From: Pseudoips prasinana
Lineage: Eukaryota > Arthropoda > Insecta > Lepidoptera > Nolidae
Length of the DNA stretch: 64,000 nt
Assembly (NCBI GenBank): GCA_951640165.1
Contig: OX621250.1
Location: 10,503,501 to 10,567,500 of the forward strand
Direction of reading: 5' to 3'
Made by a program: the position numbers and the translations under genes. Shown here piece after piece: positions 1 through 12,500 of this stretch (positions are counted from its first letter, which is position 1; every line of letters starts with the position of its first letter). A model generated the notes under the pieces. It was not told where the DNA came from and ran no database searches. It worked only from the letters and a program-made list of their open reading frames with translations.

Positions 1-840
1 CCGTAAACACCGCGCTTGGCATGCGAGTTGGCGACCGCAGTTACCTATTACCAGGTAGTTTATCACGTAATCCGCATTCAATTGCGTACCAACATTACAT
101 GTCTACGTAAGATATCTAGAAGAATAATAGTCCCTGAGTATAATAAAATAGTGCTAAGCGAACCTCATTATGAGCTAAAGTTCTTTCCAAAGCGTTTCTG
201 AATGCTGACACTAGTAATAAACCTAGTTCTATTACTAAACGAAGTTCGCCTGTGTAAAATACTGGAAATTCTAGATTTACGTGTTCTACGTTTGTGGTTT
301 TATGGTTCAGTAAGTTAGAACAATTAACAAGTTTCTGCACCTCGAGTTCAAAGTTTTAATTCTTCGTCTACGACCAAATGTGTTAGAATCTAAATAGGAC
401 CTATGAGGGCTTTAAGAATGTTTGCATCAGTAATATGATGTAGCTAGTACACAGATGGCGCTGCTGCCCGAATACCTGGTGTATCCCTTAGTAACCTTTT
501 ACGACACCCACGGGATGGTATGGAGTACCCCTTAATTTTTTCTGGGCCAATAACCGCACGGCTAAAACGGCGAGCTTTTGCATGATAATTCGTAGTGCAA
601 GAGAATGAAGTGCGGGTGGCAAACATTACACTTAGAGTCTAAGGAAAACGCGCGCAATGATTGAATAAAACAACAGTAATTGAATAACATAATCTCGGTT
701 TCTCCAAGTGTATTATAATGATTATAATAATAATCAATTGTTAAATCAATAGTATCGAATTCGTTTTTATAATAGAAGTTCCATTTGCCGCGCCTCCGGT
801 CGGGCCTCCCAAAAGTCGTAGGGTCGGTTCCCAATCCAAC

Positions 841-1020
841 AAACATTCGTGTAAAGATTTATAAAATAAAATAAATAAAATAAAAAAGGTTTTTATTCAC
901 GTAGACTTTAAAAAAGCGCTTGTAAATAGTCAGAACATGTTTGTAGTAATATAGTTGTATACATTAGATATTATTTCTAGTAACATAGATATTTAGGTAC
1001 ATCTTGTATGAAAACATTTA
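841..1020 (+). repeat. Dispersed repeat, copy 1 of 3
   Basis: An A-rich start followed by TTTATTCACGTAGACTTTAA and AGCGCTTGTAAATAGTCAG, then AT-rich sequence. The same block occurs inverted at about 6945-7085 and direct at about 55450-55545. Copies 1 and 2 remain similar into the AT-rich part. It resembles the 3' tail of an unclassified retroelement; the family was not identified. Confidence 0.75.
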
Positions 1021-1370
1021 TAAAATTTATTTTATTACAGAAATGAACAAAATTATATAACAATATTACAGAAAATCCACAAAAGTTCGCATACAGAGCA
1101 GACGTGTCGTTCAATTTATCGGAATCTATTTAATTACTTACAGTCCAATTCGAGTTCTATATGAATTGCAAACAACGCATTTTAATATAACAACTAAATT
1201 GTCATTTACAACTAAAATATTCTGAGTGACAAGTGTTGCGCGGACACATCGACGTTGGTGAAGGCTCCTCACCTCCTCGGGGAAAAGAGACGGGCTCTTT
1301 ATTTTTCGTTTCTTTCGTTCACTGGGCTTCAAGCGCCGTACACGTGACTAACATTCAACACGGATATACA

Positions 1371-2312
1371 ATGAGTACACCGCACTCACCGAATGGATGC
1401 GGCAGTGATATTACACTTGGGGACTCTCAAACAAACCGGTCAGATATCCAACCAAATGATTCTCCGCATATCACGTTACGTCAAAAACAAAAACGAAGTG
1501 TTGGTAATGAGTTTATTAGAGCCGAATTATCTGAACTGCGTAAGCAATTTTCAGATATGATGTCTGTTTTGACCTCCTCTAAAAATGAACAACAAGACAG
1601 TATTTCTCAGTTGTGCCAAAATGTTACTAGTATAAAGAACCAAGTAAATAATATTAGCAGTGCCATAGAGAACATTACATTGGAGAACGATAATCTGAAA
1701 AGCAAGCTAATAAGTCTCACAACCATCACCGAAGACACGCAGAAGAAAATAAATCGCCTTGAAGCTGATGTCAATCAACTTAAATGTACCACACCGCAAG
1801 TCTCCGCTACTCCAGGATCCAACCAAGCTCCTGCAACTTATGAAGAAATAGTTACAGAAATTCAAGAACGAGACGCGCGAGCTAAAAACATCGTAATAGT
1901 TGGAATTCCCGAATCTACATTGAAAACTAAAACGGAACGACAGGAGTACGATCTTAAAGAAATTTCAAAAATTGTTAAACTTATTCACAAGGTGTGCCCT
2001 CAGCCGGACCGAATCATTCGCCTTGGAGCGTTTAAGCCTGATCACAGTCGACCTATTAAGGTATGTTTTAAGACATCAGATACAGCTAAAATAATCCTAC
2101 GCAACAAAAATTCACATAATATTGAGCATATTAAAATCTTTTCTGACCAAACTCCTTATCAAAGAAAACATATGCAATGCTTAATCAAGGAGCTTGATAA
2201 CCGTAAAGCGGATGGAGAAAAAGACCTTATCATTAAATACATTAAAGGTATACCTAAAATTATAAAATCTACAGAAAATCATTCTAACCCAATTGAAGTG
2301 ACAAAAAACTAA
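1371..2312 (+). CDS. LINE ORF1 protein
   Basis: This 313-codon frame begins MSTPHSPNGCGSD. Residues about 45-145 are a heptad-rich coiled coil (Leu, Ile and charged residues), followed by a KNIVIVGIPES motif and a basic C-terminal region like the RNA-binding ORF1 proteins of CR1/L2-type LINEs. There is no CCHC knuckle. The frame is open further upstream to 1233, but the ATG at 1371 gives the usual start. Such proteins chaperone LINE RNA in ribonucleoprotein particles. Confidence 0.75.
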   Translation: MSTPHSPNGCGSDITLGDSQTNRSDIQPNDSPHITLRQKQKRSVGNEFIRAELSELRKQFSDMMSVLTSSKNEQQDSISQLCQNVTSIKNQVNNISSAIENITLENDNLKSKLISLTTITEDTQKKINRLEADVNQLKCTTPQVSATPGSNQAPATYEEIVTEIQERDARAKNIVIVGIPESTLKTKTERQEYDLKEISKIVKLIHKVCPQPDRIIRLGAFKPDHSRPIKVCFKTSDTAKIILRNKNSHNIEHIKIFSDQTPYQRKHMQCLIKELDNRKADGEKDLIIKYIKGIPKIIKSTENHSNPIEVTKN

Positions 2313-2383
2313 ATAATTCTACTGAGAGTACAACATATCAAACTACAGATACCTACACTAACATTGAATATTCTAATAAATCA

Positions 2384-5180
2384 TTGAAATGCCTTTACAT
2401 GAATGCTCGTAGTATAGTCAAACCAGGGAAACTGGATGAGCTCAGATGTATAATAAATTCTTTTCATGCAATTATTCATATTATCATTATTTCGGAGACA
2501 TGGATTAAAACAGAAGAAGAAGCAAAAAGAATTCAAATACCATCTTATACACACTACTACAATTTTAGACAAAACAAAAGGGGAGGAGGAGTTTCAATAT
2601 TTGTACATGATAATTTAAAACACCACCTCATTGAGGAACAGTATATAGATAATGCTCACTATCTCTGGGTGCATGTCCAAAAGTTTTCGTTAGATATTGG
2701 AGCCATCTACAAACCGAGCAATTCCAATATGGATAACTTTCTTGAAATATTTTGTCAACAATTGTACAAGACGAGGAGGGCCGTGGTTTTTGGTGATTTC
2801 AATCTCGATATTCTGAACCCAGACCGAACAACTCGCAATTACAAGAATTCATTAAAAGAAAACGATTTCAAAATTATTAATAAAATTGACCAGAAATATT
2901 GCACACGTGAAACATCAACGACTAAAACCATCCTGGATCATGTGTGTACCAATTTAAGAGACATTAATTTCCATTTTGCTTTGATTGATTCTGCGATGTC
3001 CGACCACAAACAAATATTCCTAGAAATTAAACGATATCAACCTGCTCCTATCAAGAAAATTAAATACATTGCTGTTGACTACACGAAATTTTATTCACAT
3101 TTTGAAACCATTGCAAAATATCATGAAGACCCATTGTACGAAAAACTGGAGGAGAAATTACTTGTATCTTTATCCAAGAGCCAAATTACTAAAACAAAAT
3201 TCATGAATCCGCCACAACAAGATTGGATTAAGAGAGAAATCCTTCATGATATAAACAAGCGAAACATTATGTGGCAAAGATATAAAACAAATATGGCAGA
3301 TGTCAACTTGAAACAGGATTACAGGAAAGCAAAATTAGAAGTATTTAGAAATATTCAAGAAACTAAAAGCAAATATTATTTAAAACTCTTTGACGACAAT
3401 ATGAGTAAGCCTCGAAAAATGTGGCAATTAATAAACGATCTTGCGAAAAACAAAACCAAGTTTAAATCTGGACCAGAGAAATTAATTAACAACTTAAGGA
3501 CCATCACAGATCCAAATGAGATCTGTGAGTATTTCAATATGTATTTCTCTACAGTTGGTTCATCTCTAGCACAGGCCATCCCAGACATGTATAAAGGATC
3601 TCAAAAACACATACTACCTGAAACAAGTGATGGAATAGAGCTTCGGTGCTTTACGCCGACAAACACGGATGAAATTATTAAAATTATAGACGGTTTGGAC
3701 CCTAATACTGGATCAGGTATCGATGGCATTAATACAAAATCCATTCAATGTATTAAAAATCTAATTGCTTGTAACCTAACATCATGCATTAACATGTGCT
3801 TAGAATGTGGCATTTTCCCGGATAGTCTGAAAATCGCAAAAGTTGTTCCGATTTTTAAGTGCGGCACCAGATTTGATCCCTCTAACTACCGTCCGGTTTC
3901 AGTTCTTCCTGTCATATCAAAAATTTTTGTAAAAGTAATTTACATACGCTTAGAAGCATTTTTAAAATCAAAAAAGTTTTTGTACGGCAAACAATATGGT
4001 TTTCGACCCCAATCAAATACACTATCAGCAACTATTGATCTAATTACAAAAATAAAAAATAAAATAGATCAAAAACAAATCGCATTAGGAGTATTTATCG
4101 ACTTAAAAAAAGCTTTCGATACTATAAGTCCTATTTTATTACTCCAAAAATTATCCAGCATAGGTATTAAAGACAAATGCTTAGATATTCTTAAATCATA
4201 CTTACAATCACGGAAGCAAATTGTAAAAATAGGTCAACATCAGAGCTCACCTAAATCTATAACATACGGTGTCCCCCAGGGATCAATATTAGGACCACTA
4301 TTATTTCTAATATACATAAATAATATATCCCAAATCGGCTTAAATGGAGATATATCGCTCTATGCAGATGATACGACCCTTTTTTTACTTCGGAAACTCA
4401 GTCGAAATCCTGATACCTGTCATCCAAAACGATCTAAACCTTCTAAATGACTGGTTCTTATCCAATTTATTAACGATAAACACTGCTAAAACAAACTTTG
4501 TAATATTCGCACCAAAAAATAAAAAATTAAGTGATAACATAGAACTAAAGATAAATAACCAATTAATTAATAGGAAAACAAAAGAACAATATCTAGGCCT
4601 TATTCTTGACCAGCAATTGAATTGGAAGGCACAAATAGAAAAAATTAAATCCAAGCTTACATCATTAACAGGATCTCTAATTTCTATAAGAAAGTGCCTG
4701 CCTAGAAAAGTTAAATACATAATATATAATTCTTTAATTAAACCGCACATTGACTACTTAGTAGAAATCTGGGGAACCGCAGCCAAAACGAACTTAGACG
4801 TAATACAAAAATCACAGAACAAATTAATAAAAGTGTTATTCAATTATAAATTTAGAACACCAACACAAAAGATTTACGAGGAAACAAAGATCATGAATAT
4901 AACTCAAACGTATGCATATTATACCTGTATACTAATACATAAAATTCTCAACAAGAGTATACATACTAGTCTAAGTTTCGCCAAAAAGCGAACATCACAA
5001 AAAATTAAATTAAGAAATTCAAATTACCTAATAACACGTCCACCTAGAACAAACTACGGTAAAAAGAACATTGAATTTGAAGGCGTCAAAATGTACAATA
5101 CATTACCAATACCCATAAAAGAGGCTAACACCATGTCACGGTTCAAAAAACTACTAAAATTATATATATACAATATGTAA
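2384..5180 (+). pseudogene. LINE ORF2: endonuclease-reverse transcriptase, single frameshift
   Basis: The first frame (2384-4450) has an APE-type endonuclease with catalytic motifs MNARS, SETW, VFGDFN and SDH, then a reverse transcriptase with NYRPVSVLP, YGFRP, FIDLKKAFD, YGVPQGSILGP and LYADDTTLF. At the T7 run near 4380-4386 the frame shifts, and the rest (thumb and C-terminal region, ending FKKLLKLYIYN) continues in another frame to 5180. No other stop interrupts it. A one-base change in a homopolymer could be a real lesion or an assembly error. It nicks target DNA and copies LINE RNA in place when intact. Confidence 0.85.
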
Positions 5181-5626
5181 ATATATATAAGCAATATATG
5201 TGTATACAAACCTGAACTCTAAACATTTTGTGCAATAGTACTTATTTTATCTACCTGATACCATAGATGCCGCATCCACTTTGATATTTGTAAGTGCATC
5301 CGTGTTTGGCCAGCGATGATGTTGTTGTTTTGAACGAGTTTTATTTTATTACATTTTTTAGATATTTACCTACTTCTAAATTTATTTGATAGTTGTATTG
5401 TATAAATTAAGTGAACAATAGCTCTGTATGCTAATAATTTTAATGTTTAGTTATGTATATTTTCTCAGTAAGTGAATTTATTGTAATTCTTATGAGAAAT
5501 AAAGTACTTCTTAATCTTAAAATGATATTTAGCTAGCTCGTATCAAGATATTGTCAAGAGATTATGTTTAATTATCTAGTTTAAGTCTAATATTTTTACT
5601 ACATATTGTCATTTGTTTCAGGATCT

Positions 5627-5869
5627 GGGGCTCTACCGGCTAAGTCACCGAACATCGATTTCTTAAATGGCGTTCAAATCAATAAAGGTTAAAAATGACT
5701 TAATCAATCGTTAAATCGGCTTCCATGAGCACATGTGACGTCATAAATGGTCCGGAAACGATTGTCAACGTTGAAGCCGATTTAACGATTGATTAAGTCA
5801 ATTTTTACCTTTATTTATTTGAAAGCCATTTAAGAAATCGATGTTCGGCGACTTAGCCGGTTGAGCCCC
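5627..5869. mobile_element. Palindromic MITE, 243 bp, with CRE-like site
   Basis: Terminal inverted repeats GGGGCTCTACCGGCTAAGTC and GACTTAGCCGGTTGAGCCCC extend inward as nearly continuous arms through AACATCGATTTCTTAAATGG and CGTTAAATCGGCTTC, so most of the element folds back. The centre holds ATGTGACGTCATAAATGG. A related, interrupted copy is at 47112-47581. Target duplication is not clear. Confidence 0.88.
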
Positions 5870-5870
5870 T

Positions 5871-6104
5871 GGGAGGCCTACCGCCTAATTCGCCAATTAT
5901 CGTGATCGGCGTTCAAATAGATGAAGATCATAAATTACTAAAACATTCGTTCAATCGGCTTCAACGTTGCAAATCGATTCCGGACCATTTATGACGTCAC
6001 ATGTGCTTATAGAAGCCAGTTGAACAGATGATTAAGTCATTTTTAACCTGCATTTATCGCCGATCACGATCACGATAACAGACGATTTAGGCGGTATCCT
6101 CCTG
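5871..6104. mobile_element. Second palindromic MITE, adjoining the first
   Basis: Ends GGGAGGCCTACCGCCTAA and TTAGGCGGTATCCTCC with arms continuing through TTATCGTGATCGGCG. Its centre matches the neighbouring MITE in reverse orientation (CCGGACCATTTATGACGTCA), while the outer ends differ. So two related families with exchanged termini lie end to end with about one base between them. Confidence 0.82.
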
Positions 6105-6414
6105 GATGGTAATAGGACCACTTTGTTGTTTGGATAGTCTGATTTATTATGGGAACACTTATGACAATAGTAGTTAGAAGCCTAATAGAATCTGACATCT
6201 AGTCGAAACATCTTAGTTACTGGTTTCATAAGGACTTACAGGTCTGATGGCAATCACTTAATACATCCAAATAATAGAAACTGGTAAGACTAGGAATGAC
6301 AAATAAAAATGGGAACAGGCAAGGAAGAAGAAGAATTGAAGTAAAATTTTCATCAATGCCATACACACTATCTTAGATCCTGGTAGAAGGTATGTGGATG
6401 GAACAGAAACTTAC

Positions 6415-6574
6415 TTTGTACATTTCACACCACCTTTGAGCTTCCTGCAAGTCTCTTCCATACATTTGGAGAAAAGACACTTCTTTTAATGTTTCTGGAG
6501 GCCGATCCAGCATCGCGTGCATTTTGTCTAACGTCTTAAACATGCCGCGGTTATCTTTTTCACTGAAGTATAAC
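6415..6574 (-). CDS. Tor: TOR exon 7 (FRB, last TOR exon in window)
   Basis: Joined to exon 6 through the split arginine codon, it reads RLYFSEKDNRGMFKTLDKMHAMLDR, then ETLKEVSF and YGRDLQEAQRWCEMYK. These match FRB helices of TOR, and the Phe after LY, one of the residues that contact rapamycin-FKBP12 in human TOR, is retained. The donor TACAAA|GTAAGT is in phase 0. No following exon (expected to carry a DLYYHVF-like motif and then the kinase domain) could be found between here and base 1. Confidence 0.9.
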
Positions 6575-9500
6575 CTGCAAAACAAATGTTTCAAAGCAGG
6601 TTAGTAAAAAAGGTATGTTTAAAAATGATGGATACAATTAAAACGATTAATAGTTCAAATTATTTATTTATGAGTTTGTTTCGCTGGGTCTTTTCAGTTG
6701 GGGCGCATTAGATCCGGTGGTAGCATTAAAGCGCGACCGTCGTTATAAACACAAGGTCCGCCATAATGATAACATCTAATTCGTACCTTAATATAGACAG
6801 AACCATTCAGACAATATGCAGTAAAAATATAGCTAAAGATTAGATTAATTAAACCTACATATGATCCTTGACAATAACTTAATTTTAGTTAGCTAAATAT
6901 CATTACTGTTATAAAATAAATCTTATTGTAAATTATTTCCTACAATCCGTGTACCTAAATATCTATATGTACCTAGAAATAATTATAAATTAATTATATA
7001 TTACTGCGAACATGTTCTGACTATTTACAAGCGCTTTTTTAAAGTCTACGTGAATAAAAACCTTTTTAATTTAATTTTATTGAATTATTTGAATTGGAAG
7101 ACCTTGTAGTAGTATTGTTAAGTAAATGATAAATTTATTTATTATTCTAAGGAATACAATTTAGAATATGGTTAACATGGCAAAGTTAAAAAAGAGTTAT
7201 AGTAGCTAAACCAGCATGAATTTATGATTTCAGAAAGAAAGCACTTTTATAACCCAACTAGAATCTAAAATAAATTTAGACTTATACAAACTAGATTACG
7301 TGTTTACAAAATTGATTTTAAATACAATGTTTACGATATAAATAAAAAAATTACTACTACTATTTTCTCTCTTGTATACTAGCTGTTCCCGCGACTTCGT
7401 CCGCGTGTTAATAAGTTTATTTCGTTTTTTAGTGAAATAAAAGACGTTTTCTAAAATATGAGTAACCTAAGTTACTCCTTATTACATCAGCTACCTGGCA
7501 ATAAAAGTCCCGTCAAAATCGGTCCAGCCATTTCAGAGATTAGCCGGAACAAACAGACAGACAGACAAAAATTGTAAAAAATGTTATTTTGGTGTATGTA
7601 GCGTATATAATATATTCATATTTATGTAGTAAAAACCGGCTATTTCAATATTACAAACAGACGCTCCAATTTTATTTATTTGTTTAGATATTCTCTTGTA
7701 TATAGTGAAAATGGTCATCAACTAAAATTATCTCTCCTTTTTAGGCTTCCGTAGTTAAATGGCAAAAAACGGAACCCTTATAGATTCGTAATGTCTGTCT
7801 GTTTGTCTTGTCCGTCCGTATGTCACAGCCACTTTTTTCCGAAACTATAAGAGCTACACTGTTGAAACTTGGTAAGTAGAAGTATTCTGTAAACCGCATT
7901 AAGATTTTCACACAAAAAATTAAAAAGAACATTAATTGTGAGGGTTCCCCATACATAGAACTGAAACTCAATTTTTTTTTTCATCGTACCCATACATGTG
8001 AGATATCTATAGATAGGTCTTCAAAAATGGTATTGAGGTTTTTAATACCATTTTTTTCTAAACTGAATAGTTTGCGCGGGAGACTCTTCCAAAGTGAATC
8101 CCACCCCCCTGTAGCTTCTAAAATAATATGAGAATGATAAAACTAAAAAAAATATATGAAGTACATTATCATGTAAACTTCCAACGAAAATTGGTTTGAA
8201 CGAGATCTAGTAAGTAGTTTTTTTTTTTATAAATCATAAATCGTAAACCGCAATTTACCTTTCATTTAATCAACTGAAATACTGCTATGGAACCCCCGCA
8301 CTTGGCCGGTTTTTAATTATAAATCAACCTAAATAGTAGCCCTCTTGCTTGTCTTAAGTTAAGCTTAAGAATGTTATGTTTTCATCATTCTATTGCGATT
8401 TACAATTCGAGTGAATAAGACAAATTATCTCTCAAGAATCACATTTACAAATGGTCTGTCTTATTCCAATGTTCCCAATCTATACATACAATAAAATAGT
8501 AGGAAAGTCAAAACTGTACATTGAATATTTTTTTAAAAGTATACTCGGGGCGTGATCTAGAATCAATATCGAAGCCAAATATATAGTTTTTAGAATTTTT
8601 GTCTGTTTGTCTGTATGTATGTCCGGGCTAAACTCAAAAAGTACTCCATGGATTTACTTCAAATTTTGCATGAATATTACTAAGAGGTCGAATCAACATA
8701 TAGGCTACATATTATTACGCTATCACCTACGGGGCAGGAGCTGTGATAATTTATAAAGATTCACGCGGGTAAAACCGCGGGGCGCAGCTAGTATTTTTAT
8801 AAATAATGGGTTTGTTGTGTTATATGCTTGAAAAAAGTTGTAACAGTTTTACATTCACTAATGTATTCAGACCCAATTTATCAACTAGATATTACGTTAA
8901 TCGGATAGGAATTACGTTGTACGATAAAACTAGGCCTGCTCATTTGGAATAAAAGTATAAACATTTCAAAACTTACCTAGAAGCCTCATCCAGCGCAATA
9001 AAAACTTGATCGTGCCATAAAATAGCCACTTTGATCAACTCTTCCGATATTATCGCCGCTTCGTTCACTAAAATCAATGAATGCGCACACATAGTCTTTA
9101 GAATATAGTTGGCTGCACTTTTTCGCGTTACAAACGAAGATTTCGTCGCAACCGTCAAAGGATACACTAAAGCTTGTGGATGTAATTTACTTATATCTAT
9201 CAGAAGTATATGGACTAATTTCGCAACTAAACTCCTCGGAGAATCAATTCTCGCAATGAGCTGCGGTATTACTTGCAACCAGATTCTGACGTCAATCTGT
9301 CTGATCCCTTCAAAAAGCGCGTCGTATATGGCCGGATGATGACCATGGTCGAACCATAAGGTCAAAAGCCTTAACGTATCTTGTAGCGCGCTGCCATTGG
9401 ATAGACTTATAGATTTAAAGAACCCTTCAATAGCTGGTATAGTGTGGTTATTTATAAAGTCTGTTCTACAAACTTTTTTCTCTCCCGAACCTCCCGCTAA

Positions 9501-12500
9501 ACTACTTTCCGAGATATTGTCTTGTTGCTTGTAAAACAGGACAGTTTCAAAGTTCATACACGCCCAAGCATGGCATGCTTTGTACCAATCTGGCGCAAGA
9601 ATCGTTGCTGCTGCATAATTTCTTAGTATCTCTGGGATGGATAGCTCGTTGATCTCTTGAAGAGCTTCGCACCATGACCCTAACTTTAGGTTACAGCGCG
9701 CTAACAACCTGCAGTGCTCATCATTATCTGGGACAGAGTTATCCACAAACCTTTGTAAAACGTCGTAAGCGTATCGTTTATTCCCAGCATCCCACAAGTT
9801 TTTACTGTAAGCCAATACAATTCTCGGGTCTTGCATACGGAGTAAAACATCAGGGTTGGTTATAGGATCACAACCTAATATTGAAAGGACTATTTTGTGA
9901 GCTTGGTTGATAGCGCCATTTTTCCGACAAAGCGACGCGAATTTGAGCCACGTTTGGAAGTCTTCCCTTGGGGACATTACTAAGCTTCGTATTTGCAACA
10001 TCTTCCTCCAATCTTCTACCAGTCTTTGTCCCCCTTGTAACCTAAGCCACCAACATTTACGAATTGGAGTTCTCCTTTCTTCAACTAGTTTATATGTCAC
10101 TACCTCTTCCAACTCAGTCAATAGTTGAGCATTAACAAGCGCTCCATAAGCTCTTTGGTAACTTTCACCAACCACAGCCGTTAATTCCACGTCTAATTGA
10201 CTTCTAGCAGAGTCGATATAATGCCTTGACTCAGACCATTGCCCTTCATGAATAGCTAAAATGGACCTATAGAAAGCTCCTTCTTGGGTCTGGTCTGAGA
10301 TGCAATCTACGTATTTACGCATTGAGTCCCATTCTTGAAGACCCCAGGATGCAGCAGCTGCAATTTTAGCAGATTTCTTTTTGATACCTTCGGACATATT
10401 ATTCCATTGGTCGGTAGTAATGTTGTAGAGTTTTCTCCACTCTCCAAGGGCTTCTAAACACCGCATCATTCCCAAGCAAGACTCATCGTCGTGTGGCTCC
10501 ACCTCTAGCTTCTTATTATACAACTCTAACGCCTGCTCCCAATTGTGTAACTTCTCATACCATCGCACGTGTACGTTAAGAGAACTGTCTCCATTTTTCT
10601 TTTGCGTTATCACTTTTTCCAATAAGCCGTTACTGGCCTCTATCCTTTGAAGTTTGTTGTTTATATGTATGAGAGATTCTATTACTTGTTTTGACGGATT
10701 TCGTCGGTACTCTTGTTCCTGAAAAATATGACATTATTATTTCATGACATTTTAATATTCTGATTCCTTTCAATCAATAAAATGTACTCCGTATTTAATT
10801 AAGTATGCATAGCTTAACATTAACAAAGAACTATAAACTAGGCATAACTTATATATGGTTGACTTGAAAACATTTATAATTTCAGAAATGTTCATTAGTA
10901 ATATTGATGATAAAATTTAATTTTAATCGAGTTATGAATAAGACTGTGATGTGTGCGTGCAAGTTAATGAGTATAATTATAGTCTTGAATTCCCGTCTGT
11001 GTGCGTGTCTGTTACAAAGTTAAAATGCGAGATAAAATGACAATGTCGGCACTAGAATTTAATAAAATGGTAATACTTATGGCTCAATAATTTGGGTTTT
11101 GAGTAAGAAAGTGTGTCATAATTTTTTTGTTAATCAAGCAGAATCTTGCAATCTTAAATGGTAACCTGAAATTGACATATTATTATGTACAAATTTAAAA
11201 TACATTTTCAGCAATTTCTGCCAGTGTCGCGTATGAAATTGTAATATTGGTGTATGGTGACTAACAATGGGTGATAGAGACATTTCTGTTATTTCACACG
11301 CATCTTACCTTGTAATACAGTGCTTTGGCATAGGCCCTGCAATTTATGGCCGTATCACCAAGCAACTTTATAGGTATAGGTAGCGATCCCTTCTCACAAT
11401 GTTCCAAAAACTCAGCCAAGTTGAGTATAGCTAGCGACAGTTCTGGAGTGTCGGGAACCTTTAAAGCATATTCAAGTGCATCGACTAATTCCTTACGAGA
11501 CTCACTATCCAGTTCTGTCCAACATGACATGAACGCAGCATTGAAAAGCTCACTTGCCAGTTGCGGATAGTTTTGTGCAAGAGTGGAACATGCCCTGCAG
11601 ACAAAAAACACAATAATTATAAGTCTTGTAGCTAAACAGAATACGAAGAAGAAAATATTGTTAAGACATTTTGATTACCGAATGGCAGGACTATTAGACT
11701 CAGTCAAGAACCCGACGCTTAGTCGTCGAAGCCATTCCATCCAATCATCTTTGGATATAATGTTTTGCACTGACCAACATTTGCGCAAATGTTTCACATT
11801 TAGCGACAATTTCTGGAATGTTTGCATGTCGCCTGGGGGACCCACCACCTGGAAACACAATCAGAATAAGACTACAACTAGATATCTCGTGGGTAGGTAA
11901 GTCATCGCTGGAATCAATAGATACGTACGTCAGTCTTCTGGTTCCTGAATCTTAGCCGAGTTTCATCCAAATAGTCATCATCCGACGCCAATGTGGAAAT
12001 GGCCTGCAACCTTGTCACCAACACTATGTAGTTCGGACTTTGTATCTTATGCTTCATCAGTATTCTGTCCACCGAAGGAATATAATCAATGTACTCACGA
12101 CCTAACTGCACAATCAAGGCACAAAGCGTGTTCATTGCTACTTGTCTCAAAAATGGATTATTATCCAAAACTTTGGCGAGGGCCTGTATAATAATCGCTG
12201 AATATGGTTTGAAGTACAGATACATAGACAAATGTTCTATCGTTTCCATGGCAAGTTTAGAAACAGATATAGGTATATTTCTGCCATCAAAAAGACTTGT
12301 TATAGCAGGCACTATCGAAAGTAACACATCGTCCAAATTGTTTTCGAACTTCTGTATAGTTAGAAGGAGTTTCTCAGTTAAAGCTCTGTCCTTGCTATTA
12401 TCATACTTAAGAACTCTTAGAATATTTGGTAGTATTTTTCGAAGATACGTTTTGAATTCTGTGCCAATAGCAATAGTAATATGTTCCACTAACATTATCA

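Larger units (their letters stand above)
1080..5515 (+). mobile_element. Near-complete non-LTR retrotransposon (CR1/Jockey-group LINE)
   Basis: A two-ORF LINE lying antisense in a TOR intron: ORF1 at 1371-2312, ORF2 at 2384-5180, then a 3' UTR with AATAAA about 10-20 bp before the apparent end. The 5' limit is uncertain (it may begin anywhere between 1080 and 1240) and I could not find target-site duplications. Endonuclease and reverse-transcriptase motifs are all present, and the only clear lesion is one frameshift in a T7 run. The clade is inferred from the ORF1 coiled coil and C-terminal ORF2 residues, not tested. Confidence 0.88.
1..6414 (-). other. TOR intron 7 (open at the left edge)
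   Basis: Because no further TOR exon is visible, this whole stretch is taken as intron. It holds the repeat at 841-1020, an antisense LINE (about 1080-5515) and two MITEs (5627-6104), described separately. I see nothing recognisable in bases 1-840: short open frames there have no family resemblance. Bases 6105-6414 hold no element I can name. Confidence 0.55.
6575..8976 (-). other. TOR intron 6
   Basis: A 2.4 kb intron that is almost entirely repeat-derived: the dispersed repeat at 6945-7085, Helitron ends at 7379-7640 and 8560-8791, and a GGTTCC-type repeat at 7743-8316. Bases 6575-6940, 7090-7378 and 8317-8560 are AT-rich and I recognise nothing in them. Confidence 0.6.

Noticed and set aside
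562..846. Minus-strand frame of 94 codons starting MFVGLGTDPTTFGRP
   Set aside because: No family resemblance, AT-rich codons in the second half, and it reads across different sequence blocks; likely chance.
1..6414. Searched for the next TOR exon (rest of FRB and kinase)
   Set aside because: No minus-strand segment with DLYYHVF, LTSLEL, DRHPSN-type or similar motifs was found; these exons must lie left of the window.
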